A stretch of DNA of 64,000 nucleotides. Origin: Halomonas beimenensis. Its GTDB lineage: Bacteria; Pseudomonadota; Gammaproteobacteria; Pseudomonadales; Halomonadaceae. Positions 53,776 to 63,812 of the stretch are shown in pieces. The notes beneath the pieces are model-generated. The model was not told the origin of the DNA. It worked only from the letters and a program-made list of their open reading frames with translations, and made no database searches. The position numbers were made by a program, and so were the translations under genes. Each line of letters starts with the position of its first letter. Within the stretch, counting starts at the first letter, position 1. The stretch spans positions 1-64,000 of the forward strand of contig NZ_CP021435.1 in assembly GCF_002549795.1 (NCBI RefSeq), written 5' to 3'.

Positions 53776-55026
53776 TCAGCCCTCGTAGCTGGTCTCGGAG
53801 TAGAGTACCCGGACCCGCTTGGTATGGTCGACCCGGCTCAACGCTTCCAGGGCCTTGGGGCCATAGTCCTTGTCCACATCGATGACCACGTAGCCGATGC
53901 GCTCGTTGGTCTGGAGGTACTGGCCGAGGATGTTGATGTCGTTCTCGGAGAGCACCTTGTTGATCTCGGACATCACGCCGGGCACGTTGTCGTGGATGTG
54001 CAGCAGGCGATGCTTGCCGGGGTGGGCCGGCAGGGCCACCTCGGGGAAGTTCACCGAGGTGATGGTGGTACCGTTGTCGGAGTAGGTCACCAGCTTCTCG
54101 GAGACCTCGATGCCGATGTTCTCCTGGGCCTCCAGGGTGGAACCGCCGATGTGGGGGGTGAGGATGACGTTGGGCAGGCCGCGCAGGGGGCTGACGAACT
54201 CTTCCTTGTTGCCCTTGGGCTCCACCGGGAAGACGTCCACGGCGGCGCCGTTGAGGCGGCCGGCCTGGATGGCCTCGGCCAGGGCCTCGATGACCACCAC
54301 GCTGCCCCGGGAGGCGTTGATCAGGATGCTGCCCGGCTTCATCAGGGCGATCTGCTCCTCGCCGATCATCCAGCGGGTGGAAGGCAGGTCCGGCACGTGC
54401 AGGCTGACGACGTCGGCGCGGGCCAGCAGCTCCTCCAGGCTGGCCACCTGGCGGGCGTTGCCCATGCCCAGCTTGGTGACCACGTCGTAGTAGATGACGT
54501 CGAAGCCCAGCGCCTCGGACAGCACGGAGAGCTGGGCGCCGATGTTGCCGTAGCCGATGATGCCGAGCGTCTTGCCGCGGGCCTCGTGGGCGTTCTTGGC
54601 CGACTTCAGCCAGCCGCCCTCATGGGCGCGGGTATTCTTCTCGGGGATGCCGCGCAGCAGCATGATGGCCTCGGCGAGCACCAGTTCCGCCACCGAGCGG
54701 GTGTTGGAATAGGGGGCGTTGAAGACCGGGATGCCTCGCTCCAGGGCCGCATCGAGGTCCACCTGGTTGGTCCCGATGCAGAAGCAGCCCACCGCCACCA
54801 GCTTCTCGGCGGCGTCGAAGACGCGCTCGTTGAGCTGGGTACGGGAGCGGATGCCGATGAAGTGGACGTCGCGGATCTTCTCGATCAGCGTCTCCTCGTC
54901 CAGCGAGGTCGGCAGGTGCTCGATGTTGGTGTACCCGGCGTTGAGGAAATTGTCCACTGCGCTCTGGTGGACGCCCTCGAGCAGCAGGATCTTGATCTTG
55001 CTCTTGTCCAGGGACGTTTTGGCCAT
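53776..55026 (-). CDS. serA: D-3-phosphoglycerate dehydrogenase
   Basis: First step of serine synthesis, NAD-dependent oxidation of 3-phosphoglycerate. 416 residues, like E. coli SerA. Catalytic/NAD motifs: GIRSRTQL near 58, GCFCIGTNQVDL near 80, LGIIGYGNIGAQLSVL near 153, NASRGSVV near 240 and TPHIGGSTLEAQENIG near 290 with the catalytic His. C-terminal ACT domain (from about 340, HIHDNVPGVMSEINKVLSE in parts) mediates serine feedback inhibition. ATG start; 337-nt gap upstream. Confidence 0.98.
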   Translation of the reverse strand: MAKTSLDKSKIKILLLEGVHQSAVDNFLNAGYTNIEHLPTSLDEETLIEKIRDVHFIGIRSRTQLNERVFDAAEKLVAVGCFCIGTNQVDLDAALERGIPVFNAPYSNTRSVAELVLAEAIMLLRGIPEKNTRAHEGGWLKSAKNAHEARGKTLGIIGYGNIGAQLSVLSEALGFDVIYYDVVTKLGMGNARQVASLEELLARADVVSLHVPDLPSTRWMIGEEQIALMKPGSILINASRGSVVVIEALAEAIQAGRLNGAAVDVFPVEPKGNKEEFVSPLRGLPNVILTPHIGGSTLEAQENIGIEVSEKLVTYSDNGTTITSVNFPEVALPAHPGKHRLLHIHDNVPGVMSEINKVLSENDINILGQYLQTNERIGYVVIDVDKDYGPKALEALSRVDHTKRVRVLYSETSYEG

Positions 55027-55363
55027 GGTCGATTCAACCCCTTCTTAGGTGCGCGCCGCTTGCGGTTGGGCCATGTCTGAAAAGTGGCCGCTTGGCTCGT
55101 CGACTCTTCAGACAACGCCCAGGGTGGGTGAGCCCGGAACCCGCCAGGGATCGGGAGGTCTTGGCCGGTGCCGGCTCGAAACGAGGCCCCATATGCTACC
55201 ACAGCGGGAGGGCGCCAAGATGAAATTGCTGCGCTGCAGGCATGAGTCATCTGCATGACTGAGGCCGCCGAGCCTCACGCCGGAAGGGGCCGGGGCAGAC
55301 GACCCCCCGGGGGGAGCGTGTATACTGTCGCCCTCATGGTGGGAGCGACCGACGAGGAAAGCC
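55027..55363. other. serA-xseB divergent intergenic region, 337 nt, no gene
   Basis: Long gap between divergent serA and xseB. Visible features are an inverted repeat AGTCAT-CTGC-ATGACT at 55245-55260, a minus-strand TAGCAT at about 55197-55192 that could be a serA -10, and the xseB -10 (TATACT, 55321-55326, preceded by TG) close to the xseB start. No ribosome-site-supported frame, RNA gene or riboswitch was recognised. Confidence 0.6.
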
Positions 55364-55642
55364 ATGGCGGAACAGGACACACAGCCCGGTAGTGAGGCGG
55401 CCCCGGGGGATTTCGCCGCGACCGTGGAGCGCCTGGAGGCGCTGGTGGAGCGGCTGGAATCCGGCGAGCTGACGCTGGAGGGATCGCTGGCGGCCTTCGA
55501 GCAGGGCGTGCGCCTGACCCGTGACGCCCAGCGTCGCCTCGACGAGGCCGAACTCAAGGTGCGCACCCTGACCGAGGGCGAGGACGGCGGCATCGACCTC
55601 CAGCCCTTCGCCCCACCCGGGGAGGATGATGGTGAACGCTGA
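55364..55642 (+). CDS. xseB: Exodeoxyribonuclease VII small subunit
   Basis: Small helical subunit that binds XseA to form ExoVII for single-strand DNA degradation. 92 residues; the family core [35 protein letters not shown] is present (in parts), with a short acidic tail. Overlaps ispA by 17 nt, making xseB-ispA-dxs the same operon as in E. coli. Confidence 0.96.
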   Translation: MAEQDTQPGSEAAPGDFAATVERLEALVERLESGELTLEGSLAAFEQGVRLTRDAQRRLDEAELKVRTLTEGEDGGIDLQPFAPPGEDDGER

Positions 55643-56516
55643 TAGCCTGGCGGCCCGGCTGGCCGCGGACCGGGCACGGGTGGATACCTGCCTGGAGACG
55701 CTGTTCGAGACACGGGAGGCCCCGGCGCCCCGTCTCGAGGCGGCGATGCGCCACGGCGTGCTGGTGGGCGGCAAGCGGTTGCGGCCGGTGCTGGTGTACG
55801 CGGCCGGTCGCGCCCTGGGGGCCGCCGACGAGGCCCTGGACGCCCCGGCGGCGGCCCTGGAGCTGGTGCATGCCTACTCCCTGGTCCACGACGACCTGCC
55901 GGCCATGGACGATGACGACCTGCGCCGGGGCCAGCCCACGGTGCACCGGGCCTATGACGAGGCCACCGCCATCCTGGCCGGTGACGCCCTCCAGTCGCTG
56001 GCCTTCGAGGTACTGGCGGCCACGGCCCATCCCCGGCTGCCGGCGATGATCGGCACCCTGGCCCGGGCCGCGGGGCGCGACGGCATGGTCGCCGGTCAGG
56101 TGCTGGACCTGGCGGCGGTGGGCGGCCAGCCGGACCTGACCGCCCTGGCCACCATGCATCGCCACAAGACCGGGGCGCTGATCCGCGCCGCCGTGCGCCT
56201 GGGCGGGCTGGTGGCCGTCACCGAGGACGATCCGCGCCTGATGGCCCTGGAGCGTTATGCCGCGGCCATCGGCCTGGCCTTCCAGGTCCATGACGATGTC
56301 CTCGACGTCACCGGCGACACCGCCACCCTGGGCAAGGCCTCGGGAGCCGATGCCGCCCGGGACAAGCCCACCTACCCCACCTTGATGGGGCTGGAGGGCG
56401 CGCGGCGCCATGCCCGGGCGCTGGTCGAGGAGGGCGTGGCGGCCCTGGCGCCCCTCGACGAGGCGGCCGCCCCGCTGGCCGAGCTGGCCCGATACATGAT
56501 CGAGCGTGACCATTGA
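55626..56516 (+). CDS. ispA: Farnesyl diphosphate synthase / (2E,6E)-polyprenyl synthase
   Basis: Condenses isopentenyl and allylic diphosphates. 296 residues. [14 protein letters not shown] near 48, first Asp-rich motif [15 protein letters not shown] near 90-104 and second motif FQVHDDVLD near 222. GGGG-AGG ribosome site in xseB precedes ATG 55626; the second codon is also ATG. Supplies precursors for ubiquinone and peptidoglycan lipid carriers. Confidence 0.97.
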   Translation: MMVNADSLAARLAADRARVDTCLETLFETREAPAPRLEAAMRHGVLVGGKRLRPVLVYAAGRALGAADEALDAPAAALELVHAYSLVHDDLPAMDDDDLRRGQPTVHRAYDEATAILAGDALQSLAFEVLAATAHPRLPAMIGTLARAAGRDGMVAGQVLDLAAVGGQPDLTALATMHRHKTGALIRAAVRLGGLVAVTEDDPRLMALERYAAAIGLAFQVHDDVLDVTGDTATLGKASGADAARDKPTYPTLMGLEGARRHARALVEEGVAALAPLDEAAAPLAELARYMIERDH

Positions 56517-56562
56517 GGAAGCCCGTGACGCCCACGGGACTTCCCTGACTGATAGAGCCCAC

Positions 56563-58515
56563 ATGAAGCTGTTCGATGACATTCCGGTCGAGCGTCCGGC
56601 GACGCCCTTGCTCGACACCCTGGAAACGCCGGCCGCCCTGCGCGCCATGGACGATGCCCAGCTCGCCCAGGTGGCCGATGAGCTGCGCGCCTACCTGCTC
56701 TACAGCGTGGGCGTCTCGGGCGGGCACTTCGGGGCCGGCCTCGGCGTCGTGGAGCTCACGGTGGCGCTGCACCATGCCCTGGAGACCCCCCACGACCGCC
56801 TGGTCTGGGACGTCGGCCACCAGGCCTATCCCCACAAGATCCTCACCGGGCGGCGCGAGGCCATGACCCGGATCCGCCAGTACGGGGGCCTGGCGGCCTT
56901 CCCGCGGCGCGCCGAATCGGCGTACGACACCTTCGGGGTCGGCCACTCCAGCACCTCCATCTCGGCGGCGCTGGGCATGGCGCTGGCCGCCCGCACCCGG
57001 GGCGAGAAGCGTCGAGTCTGTGCGGTGATCGGCGACGGGGCGCTGACCGCGGGCATGGCCTTCGAGGCCCTGGCCCACGCCGGCCACGTGGACGCCAACC
57101 TGCTGGTGGTACTCAACGACAACGAGATGTCGATCTCCGAGAACGTCGGCGGCATCGCCAGCTACCTGGCCCGCATCCTCGCCAGCAAGCCCTATACCAC
57201 CATGCGCGAGGGCGGCAAGAAGGTGCTCTCTCACCTGCCCGGGGCCCTGGAGCTGGCCCGGCGCACCGAGGAACACATGAAGGGCATGGTCAGCCCGGCC
57301 ACGCTGTTCGAGGAGATGGGCTTCAACTACATCGGCCCCATCGACGGTCACGACCTGCCCACCCTGGCCCAGACCCTGCGCAACATGCGCGACCTGGACG
57401 GGCCCCAGTTCCTCCACGTCAAGACCCGCAAGGGACGGGGCTTCCTGCCCGCCGAGGCCGATCCCATCGGCTATCACGCCATCACCAAGCTGGAGAAGAA
57501 CGGCGACACCCCGCCGCCGCTCAAGGCCGCCAACCCGATTCCCGCACCCAGGAAGCGGAAGTACTGCAATGTCTTCGGCGACTGGCTGTGCGACATGGCG
57601 GCGGCGGACGACCGCCTGGTCGGCATCACCCCGGCCATGCGCGAGGGCTCGGACCTGGTCCGCTTCTCCCAGGAGTACCCGGCGCGCTACTACGACGTGG
57701 CCATCGCCGAGCAGCATGCGGTGACCCTGGCCGCCGGCCTGGCCTGCGAGGCCATGAAGCCGGTGGTGGCCATCTACTCCACCTTCCTCCAGCGCGGCTA
57801 CGATCAGCTGATCCACGACGTGGCGGTCCAGGACCTGGACGTGACCTTCGCCATCGATCGGGCGGGCCTCGTGGGCGAGGACGGGCCCACCCACCACGGG
57901 GCCCTAGACCTCTCCTACCTGCGCTGCGTGCCCGGCATGGTGGTGCTGGCGCCGGCCGACGAGGCCGAGTGCCGCGCCATGCTGAGCGCCGCCTACCACC
58001 ATCCCGGCCCCGCGGCGGTGCGCTATCCGCGCGGCACCGGCCCCGGCGTGGAGATCCCCGGGCACCTGGAGCCGCTGCCGATCGGCCGCGCCGAGGTGCG
58101 TCGGCGTACCGGCGCGGAGGCCCCCCGGGTGGCGCTGCTGGCCTTCGGCAGCCTCAACGGGCCGGCCGCGAGCGTGGCCGAGGCGCTGGATGCGACCCAC
58201 CTCAACATGCGCTCCATCAAGCCCCTGGATCGCGAGGCGGTACTGGCCGCCGCCGACGGGCACGACCTGCTGGTGACCCTGGAGGAGAACGTGGTCGCCG
58301 GCGGCGCCGGCAGCGCCGTCAACGAGCTGCTGGTGGCGGAAGGGCGCCGGGTCGCCGTGCTCAACCTGGGGCTGCCCGACGCCTTCGTCGAGCATGGCAA
58401 GCCGGCGGAGCTGCTGGCCGAGTGCGGCCTCGATGCCGAAGGCATCGAGGCGTCGATCCGCGCCCGGCTGGCGACCGACGGCGCCTCCCCACGACATGGA
58501 GACGCGGCATGCTGA
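56563..58515 (+). CDS. dxs: 1-deoxy-D-xylulose-5-phosphate synthase
   Basis: TPP enzyme joining pyruvate and glyceraldehyde 3-phosphate, entry to the MEP isoprenoid pathway. 650 residues from ATG 56563; an in-frame GTG at 56506 overlapping ispA is possible. [17 protein letters not shown] near 52, [16 protein letters not shown] near 85, TPP-binding [18 protein letters not shown] near 157, and [15 protein letters not shown] and [18 protein letters not shown] in the transketolase C part. Follows ispA and overlaps djlA. Confidence 0.97.
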   Translation: MKLFDDIPVERPATPLLDTLETPAALRAMDDAQLAQVADELRAYLLYSVGVSGGHFGAGLGVVELTVALHHALETPHDRLVWDVGHQAYPHKILTGRREAMTRIRQYGGLAAFPRRAESAYDTFGVGHSSTSISAALGMALAARTRGEKRRVCAVIGDGALTAGMAFEALAHAGHVDANLLVVLNDNEMSISENVGGIASYLARILASKPYTTMREGGKKVLSHLPGALELARRTEEHMKGMVSPATLFEEMGFNYIGPIDGHDLPTLAQTLRNMRDLDGPQFLHVKTRKGRGFLPAEADPIGYHAITKLEKNGDTPPPLKAANPIPAPRKRKYCNVFGDWLCDMAAADDRLVGITPAMREGSDLVRFSQEYPARYYDVAIAEQHAVTLAAGLACEAMKPVVAIYSTFLQRGYDQLIHDVAVQDLDVTFAIDRAGLVGEDGPTHHGALDLSYLRCVPGMVVLAPADEAECRAMLSAAYHHPGPAAVRYPRGTGPGVEIPGHLEPLPIGRAEVRRRTGAEAPRVALLAFGSLNGPAASVAEALDATHLNMRSIKPLDREAVLAAADGHDLLVTLEENVVAGGAGSAVNELLVAEGRRVAVLNLGLPDAFVEHGKPAELLAECGLDAEGIEASIRARLATDGASPRHGDAAC

Positions 58516-59270
58516 TGGCCATCCTGATCGGGGCGGTACTGGGCTTCCTGGTCGGCGGTCCCCTGGGGCTGCTGATCGGCGGCGGCCTCGGCTACTGGCT
58601 CGCCCGACGCCTGCGCAGGAGCCTGCTGGGTCGGCTGGCCGCGGCGCAGGGGCAGTTCCTCGAGTCGACCTTCGCGGTCATGGGCTGCCTGTGCAAGGCC
58701 GACGGCCGGGTCTCCGAGGACGAGCTGGAGGCTTCCCGGCGGCTGTGGGATCGCCTGCGGCTCAGCGAGGCCCAGCGTGCCAAGGCCCGGGCCGACTTCA
58801 CCCGGGGCAAGGGCCCGGACTTCGACCTGGAGGCCGAACTGGCCAGGGTCCGCCCGATCCTGGCCAGCCAGCCCGGCCTGCGGCAGATCTTCCTGCAGGT
58901 CCAGCTGACCGCGATCGCCGCCGACGGCCAGCTGCACCCCGCCGAACGCGAGATGCTGATGCGGGTGGTACGCGGGCTGGGATGCTCCGAGGCCGAGATC
59001 GCCCAGGTCGAGGCCATGCTGCGCGGTGGGCCGGAGGCGGCCGGCGAATCCGGCCCGTCCCTGGAAGACGCCTACCGCGTGCTGGGCGTCGACCCCGACG
59101 CCAGCGATGGCGAGATCAAGAAGGCCTATCGCCGCCTGATGAGCGAGAACCACCCCGACAAGCTCGCCGCCAAGGGATTGCCCGAAAGCATGCGCGAGGT
59201 GGCCAAGGAGCGCACCAGCGAGATCGGCAGCGCCTACGAGCGCATCCGCAAGGCCCGGGCCGCCGCCTGA
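58509..59270 (+). CDS. djlA: Co-chaperone DjlA (membrane-anchored DnaJ-like)
   Basis: 253 residues: one N-terminal membrane helix ([20 protein letters not shown], 3-22), a central TerB/DjlA helical domain (about 45-170) and a C-terminal J domain ([25 protein letters not shown]) with the HPD motif (ENHPDKL). DjlA stimulates DnaK at the membrane. Start ATG 58509 (GGAG 8 nt before) overlaps dxs; ATG 58515 is an alternative. Confidence 0.95.
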   Translation: MLMAILIGAVLGFLVGGPLGLLIGGGLGYWLARRLRRSLLGRLAAAQGQFLESTFAVMGCLCKADGRVSEDELEASRRLWDRLRLSEAQRAKARADFTRGKGPDFDLEAELARVRPILASQPGLRQIFLQVQLTAIAADGQLHPAEREMLMRVVRGLGCSEAEIAQVEAMLRGGPEAAGESGPSLEDAYRVLGVDPDASDGEIKKAYRRLMSENHPDKLAAKGLPESMREVAKERTSEIGSAYERIRKARAAA

Positions 59271-59533
59271 ATCGGCAGCGAAGGCCTGCCCCGCCACACG
59301 CCACTTCCTGACGATCGAGTGTCCAGGCCCTTTCCCCGCCGCCGCAGCGGCCGGGGCTTGCGGCGTTTCGGCCCTGGCTTGTGCCGATGAGACCCCGGCG
59401 CTTGCCGGATGGCCGCGGGGCCCCTAGGATGCCCGGCTGCTCGCCGCGACGGCGGCCCGAGCCGACGGCCTTCGCCGGGCCCTCCCGGCGGGTCGACGGC
59501 GACCGACAAGAATATCCTGGAGATCGTCCCCTG
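59271..59533. other. djlA-nhaC intergenic region, 263 nt
   Basis: No supported gene. It is very GC rich, contains some C- and G-rich imperfect inverted repeats around 59338-59370 and 59415-59500, and ends with a modest TGGAGAT ribosome site before the antiporter start. Confidence 0.4.
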
Positions 59534-61087
59534 ATGTCATTCGGAGCCTTTTCCCTGCTGCCGCCCGTGCTGGCCATCGTGCTGGCGCTGGCGACGCGCA
59601 ACGTCATCCCCGCCCTGTTCTGCGGCGTCTGGCTGGGTGCCACCATGTTGGCCGGGGGCAACCCCGCGGCCGGCCTCTACGACAGCTTCGGCGACTTCAT
59701 CATCCCCAGCGTCGGCGATGAATGGAGCGTCACCGTGCTGATCTACTGCGGCCTGTTCGGCGTGCTGATCGGCGTGCTGCAGCGCACCGGCGGCGCCCAG
59801 GCCATCGCCCGGGCCATCTCCGCCCGGGTGGCCTCGCGGCGCGGCGCCCAAGGCGCGACCCTGGGGCTGGGCGTGCTGATCTTCTTCGAGGACTACTTCA
59901 ACGCCCTGACCGTGGGCAGCGTGATGCGGCCGATCACCGATCGCATGCAGGTCTCCCGGGAGAAGCTCGCCTATATCGTCGACTCGACCTCGGCGCCCAT
60001 GTGCCTGCTGGGGCCGGTGTCCACCTGGGTGGTCTTCGTCATGGGCCTGATCGGCACCCAGCTGACCGACATGGGCGCCAGCGGGTCCGAGTACCTGATC
60101 TACCTGTCCTCCATCCCGCTCAACTTCTATGCCTGGCTGGCGCTCGGCCTGATCGTCTTCATGGTCGTCACCCAGTGGGACTTCGGCCCCATGGCCCGGG
60201 CCGAGGAACGCGCCCGCACCACCGGGGCGGTGATGGCCGAGGGCGCCAACCCGCCGTCCGGCCACGAGGCCGAGGAGATGGCCGGCGTGCCGGAGGAAAA
60301 GGCCCGCAAGCGCAACATGCTGGTGCCCATCGCCGTGCTGGTGGGCATGATCCCGCCGCTGTTCCTGTGGACCGGCGGATATCCCGACAACGATCTGGTC
60401 ACCGCGGTCGGCGAGGCCGATGGCGGCCAGTCGATCCTGATGGCCACCTTCGTGGCGGTGGCCGTGGGCCTCGCCATGGGCCTCCAGCAGAAGCTGTTCG
60501 ACTTCCGCGGGGCCATGGACATCGTGGTCGACGGCATCAAGAGCATGACCCTGGTCTACATCATCCTGACCCTGGCCTGGTCGATCGGCAGCGTGACCTC
60601 CGAGCTCGGCACGGCCGACTACCTGGTGACCCTGGCCGAGGCGAGCATCGCGCCCAGCCTCGTGCCGGTGCTGCTGTTCCTGATCGGCGCCCTGGTGGCC
60701 TTCACCACCGGGACCTCCTATGGCACCTTCGCCATCATGATTCCCATCGCCATGCCGGTGGCGGTGGCCATGGACCTGTCGCTCTCCCTGGCCATCGCGG
60801 CGGTGCTCAGCGGCGGCATCTTCGGCGATCACTGCTCGCCCATCTCCGATACCACCATCCTGTCGTCGGCGGGGGCTTCCTGCGATCACATCGACCACGT
60901 GCGCACCCAGCTGCCCTATGCCATCACCGCGGGGATGGCCGGCATCCTGGCCTTCTTCGTCGCCGGCCTGTCCGGCAGCGCCCTGGTCGGCGGGCTCGCC
61001 GGTGCCGGCGCCCTGGTCGTCGCGGCGGTCATGCTGCGCCGCCTGTGGAGTGCCCGGCACCCCGCCCGGGCGGCGCTGGCCGACTGA
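59534..61087 (+). CDS. NhaC family Na+/H+ antiporter
   Basis: 517-residue secondary antiporter with about 12 helices. Family hallmarks are LIFFEDYFNALTVGSVMRPITD near 115 (in parts), SAPMCLLGPVSTWVVF near 153, TGTSYGTFAIMIPIAMP near 393, GGIFGDHCSPISDTTILSS near 428 and CDHIDHVRTQLPYA near 450. It extrudes Na+ in exchange for H+, plausible in a halophile. TGGAGAT lies 11 nt before ATG 59534. Followed by a strong palindrome. Confidence 0.92.
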   Translation: MSFGAFSLLPPVLAIVLALATRNVIPALFCGVWLGATMLAGGNPAAGLYDSFGDFIIPSVGDEWSVTVLIYCGLFGVLIGVLQRTGGAQAIARAISARVASRRGAQGATLGLGVLIFFEDYFNALTVGSVMRPITDRMQVSREKLAYIVDSTSAPMCLLGPVSTWVVFVMGLIGTQLTDMGASGSEYLIYLSSIPLNFYAWLALGLIVFMVVTQWDFGPMARAEERARTTGAVMAEGANPPSGHEAEEMAGVPEEKARKRNMLVPIAVLVGMIPPLFLWTGGYPDNDLVTAVGEADGGQSILMATFVAVAVGLAMGLQQKLFDFRGAMDIVVDGIKSMTLVYIILTLAWSIGSVTSELGTADYLVTLAEASIAPSLVPVLLFLIGALVAFTTGTSYGTFAIMIPIAMPVAVAMDLSLSLAIAAVLSGGIFGDHCSPISDTTILSSAGASCDHIDHVRTQLPYAITAGMAGILAFFVAGLSGSALVGGLAGAGALVVAAVMLRRLWSARHPARAALAD

Positions 61088-61118
61088 GACCGCGCCGAGT
61101 CTCTCGGCCCATCGGCGA

Positions 61119-61148
61119 GCGACGCCCCCGGCATGCCGGGGGCGTCGC
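61119..61148. terminator. Palindrome after the NhaC gene
   Basis: A 30-bp perfect inverted repeat with half-site GCGACGCCCCCGGCA, 31 nt after the antiporter stop and upstream of the convergent trhA stop. A U-tract is not visible; terminator by structure. Confidence 0.65.
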
Positions 61149-61226
61149 GTATGGGCCCGTTCGATTCGGTGGCCCTTGGCCGCATCGGGTCGCCATGGCT
61201 CGGCCCCGGGGCAAGGGGCGAGCGGA

Positions 61227-61901
61227 TCATCCACGGAAGGGCAGCACCTCGGTGTAGACGGCGAAGTAGTGGCAGGCGCTGCCGCCCATGACGCAGAGGT
61301 GCCAAACGGCGTGGTTGAAGGGAATGGCGCGGATCAGGAAGAACACCACCCCGATCGAGTAGGTCAGGCCGCCGGCGATCAGCAGGCCGAGTCCCGTCGG
61401 TGAGAAGGCCGTGGGGATCTCCCCGGCCGCGACCAGGATCAGCCAGCCCAGGGTGAAGTAGCCTGTCAGGTGAAGCCGATCGAAGCCCCGGGGACGCCAG
61501 ACCTTCAGGACGACACCGATCACGGCCAGGGACCAGATCACGGCCAGCAGGGGCTCGCCCAGGGAGCCCTGCAGGTTGACCATCAGGAAGGGGGTATAGG
61601 TACCGGCGATCAGCGCGTAGATGGCGCAATGGTCCAGCACCTGGAAGGTGCGCTTGAGGCGAGGGTGGCGCGTGCCGTGATAGAGGGTCGAGGCGGTGTA
61701 GAGCAGTACCAGGGTGCTGCCGTAGAGGCCGACCGCGGCGGTCTTGGAGACGCTGACCTCGGCGGCACGGGTCGTGAGGATCACCAGAACCACCGTGCCG
61801 GCGAGGCTCAATACGGCCCCGAGGCCATGACTCGCGCTGTGCAGGATCTCCTCGAGGACCGAGTAGGCCGGCTCGTCAGGAGCCGAGGGACGCCTTTGCA
61901 T
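61227..61901 (-). CDS. trhA: Hemolysin III / TrhA family membrane protein
   Basis: 224-residue seven-helix protein of the HlyIII/PAQR superfamily. SVLEEILHSASHGLGAVLSLAG near 14 and STLYHGTRHPRLKRTFQVLDHCAIYALIAGTYTPF (in parts), and C-terminal FNHAVWHLCVMGGSACHYFAV retain the family His residues. TrhA-type proteins influence membrane fluidity or lipid homeostasis; hemolytic action is doubtful. Strong GGGAGGA ribosome site; 57 nt from ribA on the same strand, so probably the distal gene of a ribA-trhA transcript. Confidence 0.92.
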   Translation of the reverse strand: MQRRPSAPDEPAYSVLEEILHSASHGLGAVLSLAGTVVLVILTTRAAEVSVSKTAAVGLYGSTLVLLYTASTLYHGTRHPRLKRTFQVLDHCAIYALIAGTYTPFLMVNLQGSLGEPLLAVIWSLAVIGVVLKVWRPRGFDRLHLTGYFTLGWLILVAAGEIPTAFSPTGLGLLIAGGLTYSIGVVFFLIRAIPFNHAVWHLCVMGGSACHYFAVYTEVLPFRG

Positions 61902-61958
61902 GGCGAATCCTCCCTTTTCGCTTCGACGTCGGCGCCGAAGGGGAGGTTCCGCCGAGGG

Positions 61959-62594
61959 TCAGGGCTTGCGTTCGATGTCCACGTCGTCGGCCTGGGTGAA
62001 GTCGCCCAGGACCATCATGTGGCCGAGCTTGCCGGCCTTGGTGGACAGGTAGTGCTCGTTGTGGGGGTTGAGCCCGGTGGTCAGGGCCACTCGTTCGCTG
62101 ACCTCGACGCCGGCCCGGGTCAGGGCATCGACCTTGCGCGGGTTGTTCGTCATCAGCTGGAGCGAGGCGATGCCCAGTCGTTCCAGCATGGGGACGCAGA
62201 GGTCGTAGCGACGGAGATCCGCGGCGAAGCCGAGCTGCTCGTTGGCCTCCACGGTATCGGCGCCCTGATCCTGGAGATGGTAGGCACGGATCTTGTTGAG
62301 CAGGCCGATGCCACGCCCCTCCTGGCGCAGGTAGAGCAGCACGCCGCGCCCTTCCTCGGCGATACGCTTGAGGGCCTCCTGGAGCTGGTAGCCGCAGTCG
62401 CAGCGCATCGAGAACAGCGCGTCGCCGGTCAGGCACTCGGAGTGGACACGGCCCAGCACCGGCGAGCCGTCATCCACCTCCCCCAGGGTCAGGGCGATGT
62501 GATCCTTGCCGGTGGCTTCGTCCTCGAAGCCGTGCATGGTGAAGGTGGCCCAGGGCGTGGGCAGCCGGGAGGCGGCGATGTAGCGGATCGTCAC
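61959..62594 (-). CDS. ribA: GTP cyclohydrolase II
   Basis: First committed step of riboflavin synthesis, GTP to a diaminopyrimidine. 211 residues from GTG 62594 (GAGGT 5 nt upstream), giving N-terminus [15 protein letters not shown] as in E. coli RibA; the upstream in-frame ATG at 62642 is unlikely. [20 protein letters not shown] with the zinc cysteines, [20 protein letters not shown] and [15 protein letters not shown]. Unlike E. coli it lacks long termini, and no RibB fusion is present. Confidence 0.97.
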   Translation of the reverse strand: MTIRYIAASRLPTPWATFTMHGFEDEATGKDHIALTLGEVDDGSPVLGRVHSECLTGDALFSMRCDCGYQLQEALKRIAEEGRGVLLYLRQEGRGIGLLNKIRAYHLQDQGADTVEANEQLGFAADLRRYDLCVPMLERLGIASLQLMTNNPRKVDALTRAGVEVSERVALTTGLNPHNEHYLSTKAGKLGHMMVLGDFTQADDVDIERKP

Positions 62595-62697
62595 GATGTA
62601 CCTCGATGGAAGACCAGGCGTGGCCGTCGGGAATCGCCCCATTCTAGCAGGAACCCGTCACGGGCTCACGGGCGCACCCCGCCGGGTCGTGATGGGT

Positions 62698-62703
62698 TAC
62701 AAT
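62698..62703 (+). promoter_or_regulatory. Probable -10 of hemE
   Basis: TACAAT at 62698-62703, 32 nt before the hemE ATG, in a ribA-hemE divergent gap of 141 nt. No convincing -35 was found. Confidence 0.45.
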
Positions 62704-62735
62704 GAGCGCCACATTTTCCGTGGACGAGCGCCCGC

Positions 62736-63812
62736 ATGGAACTCAAGAACGATCGCTTTCTGCGCGCCCTGGCGCGCCAGCCCGTGGACCGCACCCCGGT
62801 GTGGATGATGCGACAGGCCGGGCGCTACCTGCCGGAGTACCGCGAGGTGCGCGCCCAGGCCGGCAGCTTCATGGACCTCTGCCGCGACCGCGACCGGGCC
62901 TGCGAGGTCACTCTGCAGCCCCTGGAGCGCTATCCGCTGGACGCCGCCATCCTCTTCTCGGACATCCTCACCATCCCCGACGCCATGGGGCTGGGGCTGT
63001 ATTTCGAGACCGGCGAGGGGCCCAAGTTCCGCAAGCCGGTGCGCACGCCCGAGGCGGTGGAGGCCCTCGCCGTCCCCGATGCCGAGCGTGACCTGGACTA
63101 CGTGATGAACGCCGTCTCGACCATCCGGCGCGAGCTGAACGGCCGGGTGCCGTTGATAGGCTTCTCCGGCAGTCCCTGGACGCTGGCCACCTACATGGTG
63201 GAGGGTGCCTCGAGCAAGGACTTCCGTCACGTCAAGGCGATGCTCTATGACACGCCGGATACCATGCACCGCCTGCTGGACACCCTCGCCCATGCGGTGA
63301 CCGACTACCTCAACGCCCAGATCCGCGCCGGCGCCCAGGCCGTGCAGATCTTCGACACCTGGGGCGGGACCCTGTCCACCCCGGCCTACCTGGAGTTCTC
63401 GCTGCGCTACATGGAGCAGATCGTCGCCGGCCTGATCCGCGAGCACGAAGGCCGCAAGGTGCCGGTGATCCTGTTCACCAAGAACGGCGGCCAGTGGCTC
63501 GAGGACCTGGCGGCCACCGGCGCCGACGGCCTGGGGCTGGACTGGACCACCGAGCTGTCCGCGGCCCGCGCCCGGGTGGGCCATCGCGTCGCCCTGCAGG
63601 GCAACCTGGATCCCAACGTGCTCTTCGCTCGGCCCACGGCGATCCGCGCCGAGGTGGCCCGGATCCTCGACAGCTACGGCGAGGGCCCCGGTCATGTGTT
63701 CAACCTGGGGCACGGCATCAGCCAGTTCACGAACCCGGACCACGTCACGGCCTTCATGGACGCCCTGCACGAGCTGAGCCCGGCCTACCATCGCCATATC
63801 GCGCATGCCTGA
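62736..63812 (+). CDS. hemE: Uroporphyrinogen decarboxylase
   Basis: Decarboxylates uroporphyrinogen III to coproporphyrinogen III in heme synthesis. 358 residues. Conserved N-terminus [30 protein letters not shown] (in parts), catalytic Asp in [13 protein letters not shown] near 75, [13 protein letters not shown] near 142 and [13 protein letters not shown] near 330. Overlaps the next gene by 8 nt. Confidence 0.98.
   Translation: MELKNDRFLRALARQPVDRTPVWMMRQAGRYLPEYREVRAQAGSFMDLCRDRDRACEVTLQPLERYPLDAAILFSDILTIPDAMGLGLYFETGEGPKFRKPVRTPEAVEALAVPDAERDLDYVMNAVSTIRRELNGRVPLIGFSGSPWTLATYMVEGASSKDFRHVKAMLYDTPDTMHRLLDTLAHAVTDYLNAQIRAGAQAVQIFDTWGGTLSTPAYLEFSLRYMEQIVAGLIREHEGRKVPVILFTKNGGQWLEDLAATGADGLGLDWTTELSAARARVGHRVALQGNLDPNVLFARPTAIRAEVARILDSYGEGPGHVFNLGHGISQFTNPDHVTAFMDALHELSPAYHRHIAHA

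Noticed and set aside
57588..58508. Upstream extension of djlA into dxs
   Set aside because: Out-of-frame reading of dxs, rich in Arg, Gly and Pro; the djlA membrane helix starts right at 58509.
59537..61234. 565-codon frame antisense to the NhaC gene
   Set aside because: His/Gly/Asp/Gln-rich shadow of hydrophobic coding sequence; no family similarity.
61902..61958. FMN riboswitch near ribA
   Set aside because: The short ribA-trhA gap and the ribA 5' region (62595-62735) lack the conserved six-helix RFN core; only a small stem and trhA's ribosome site are seen.
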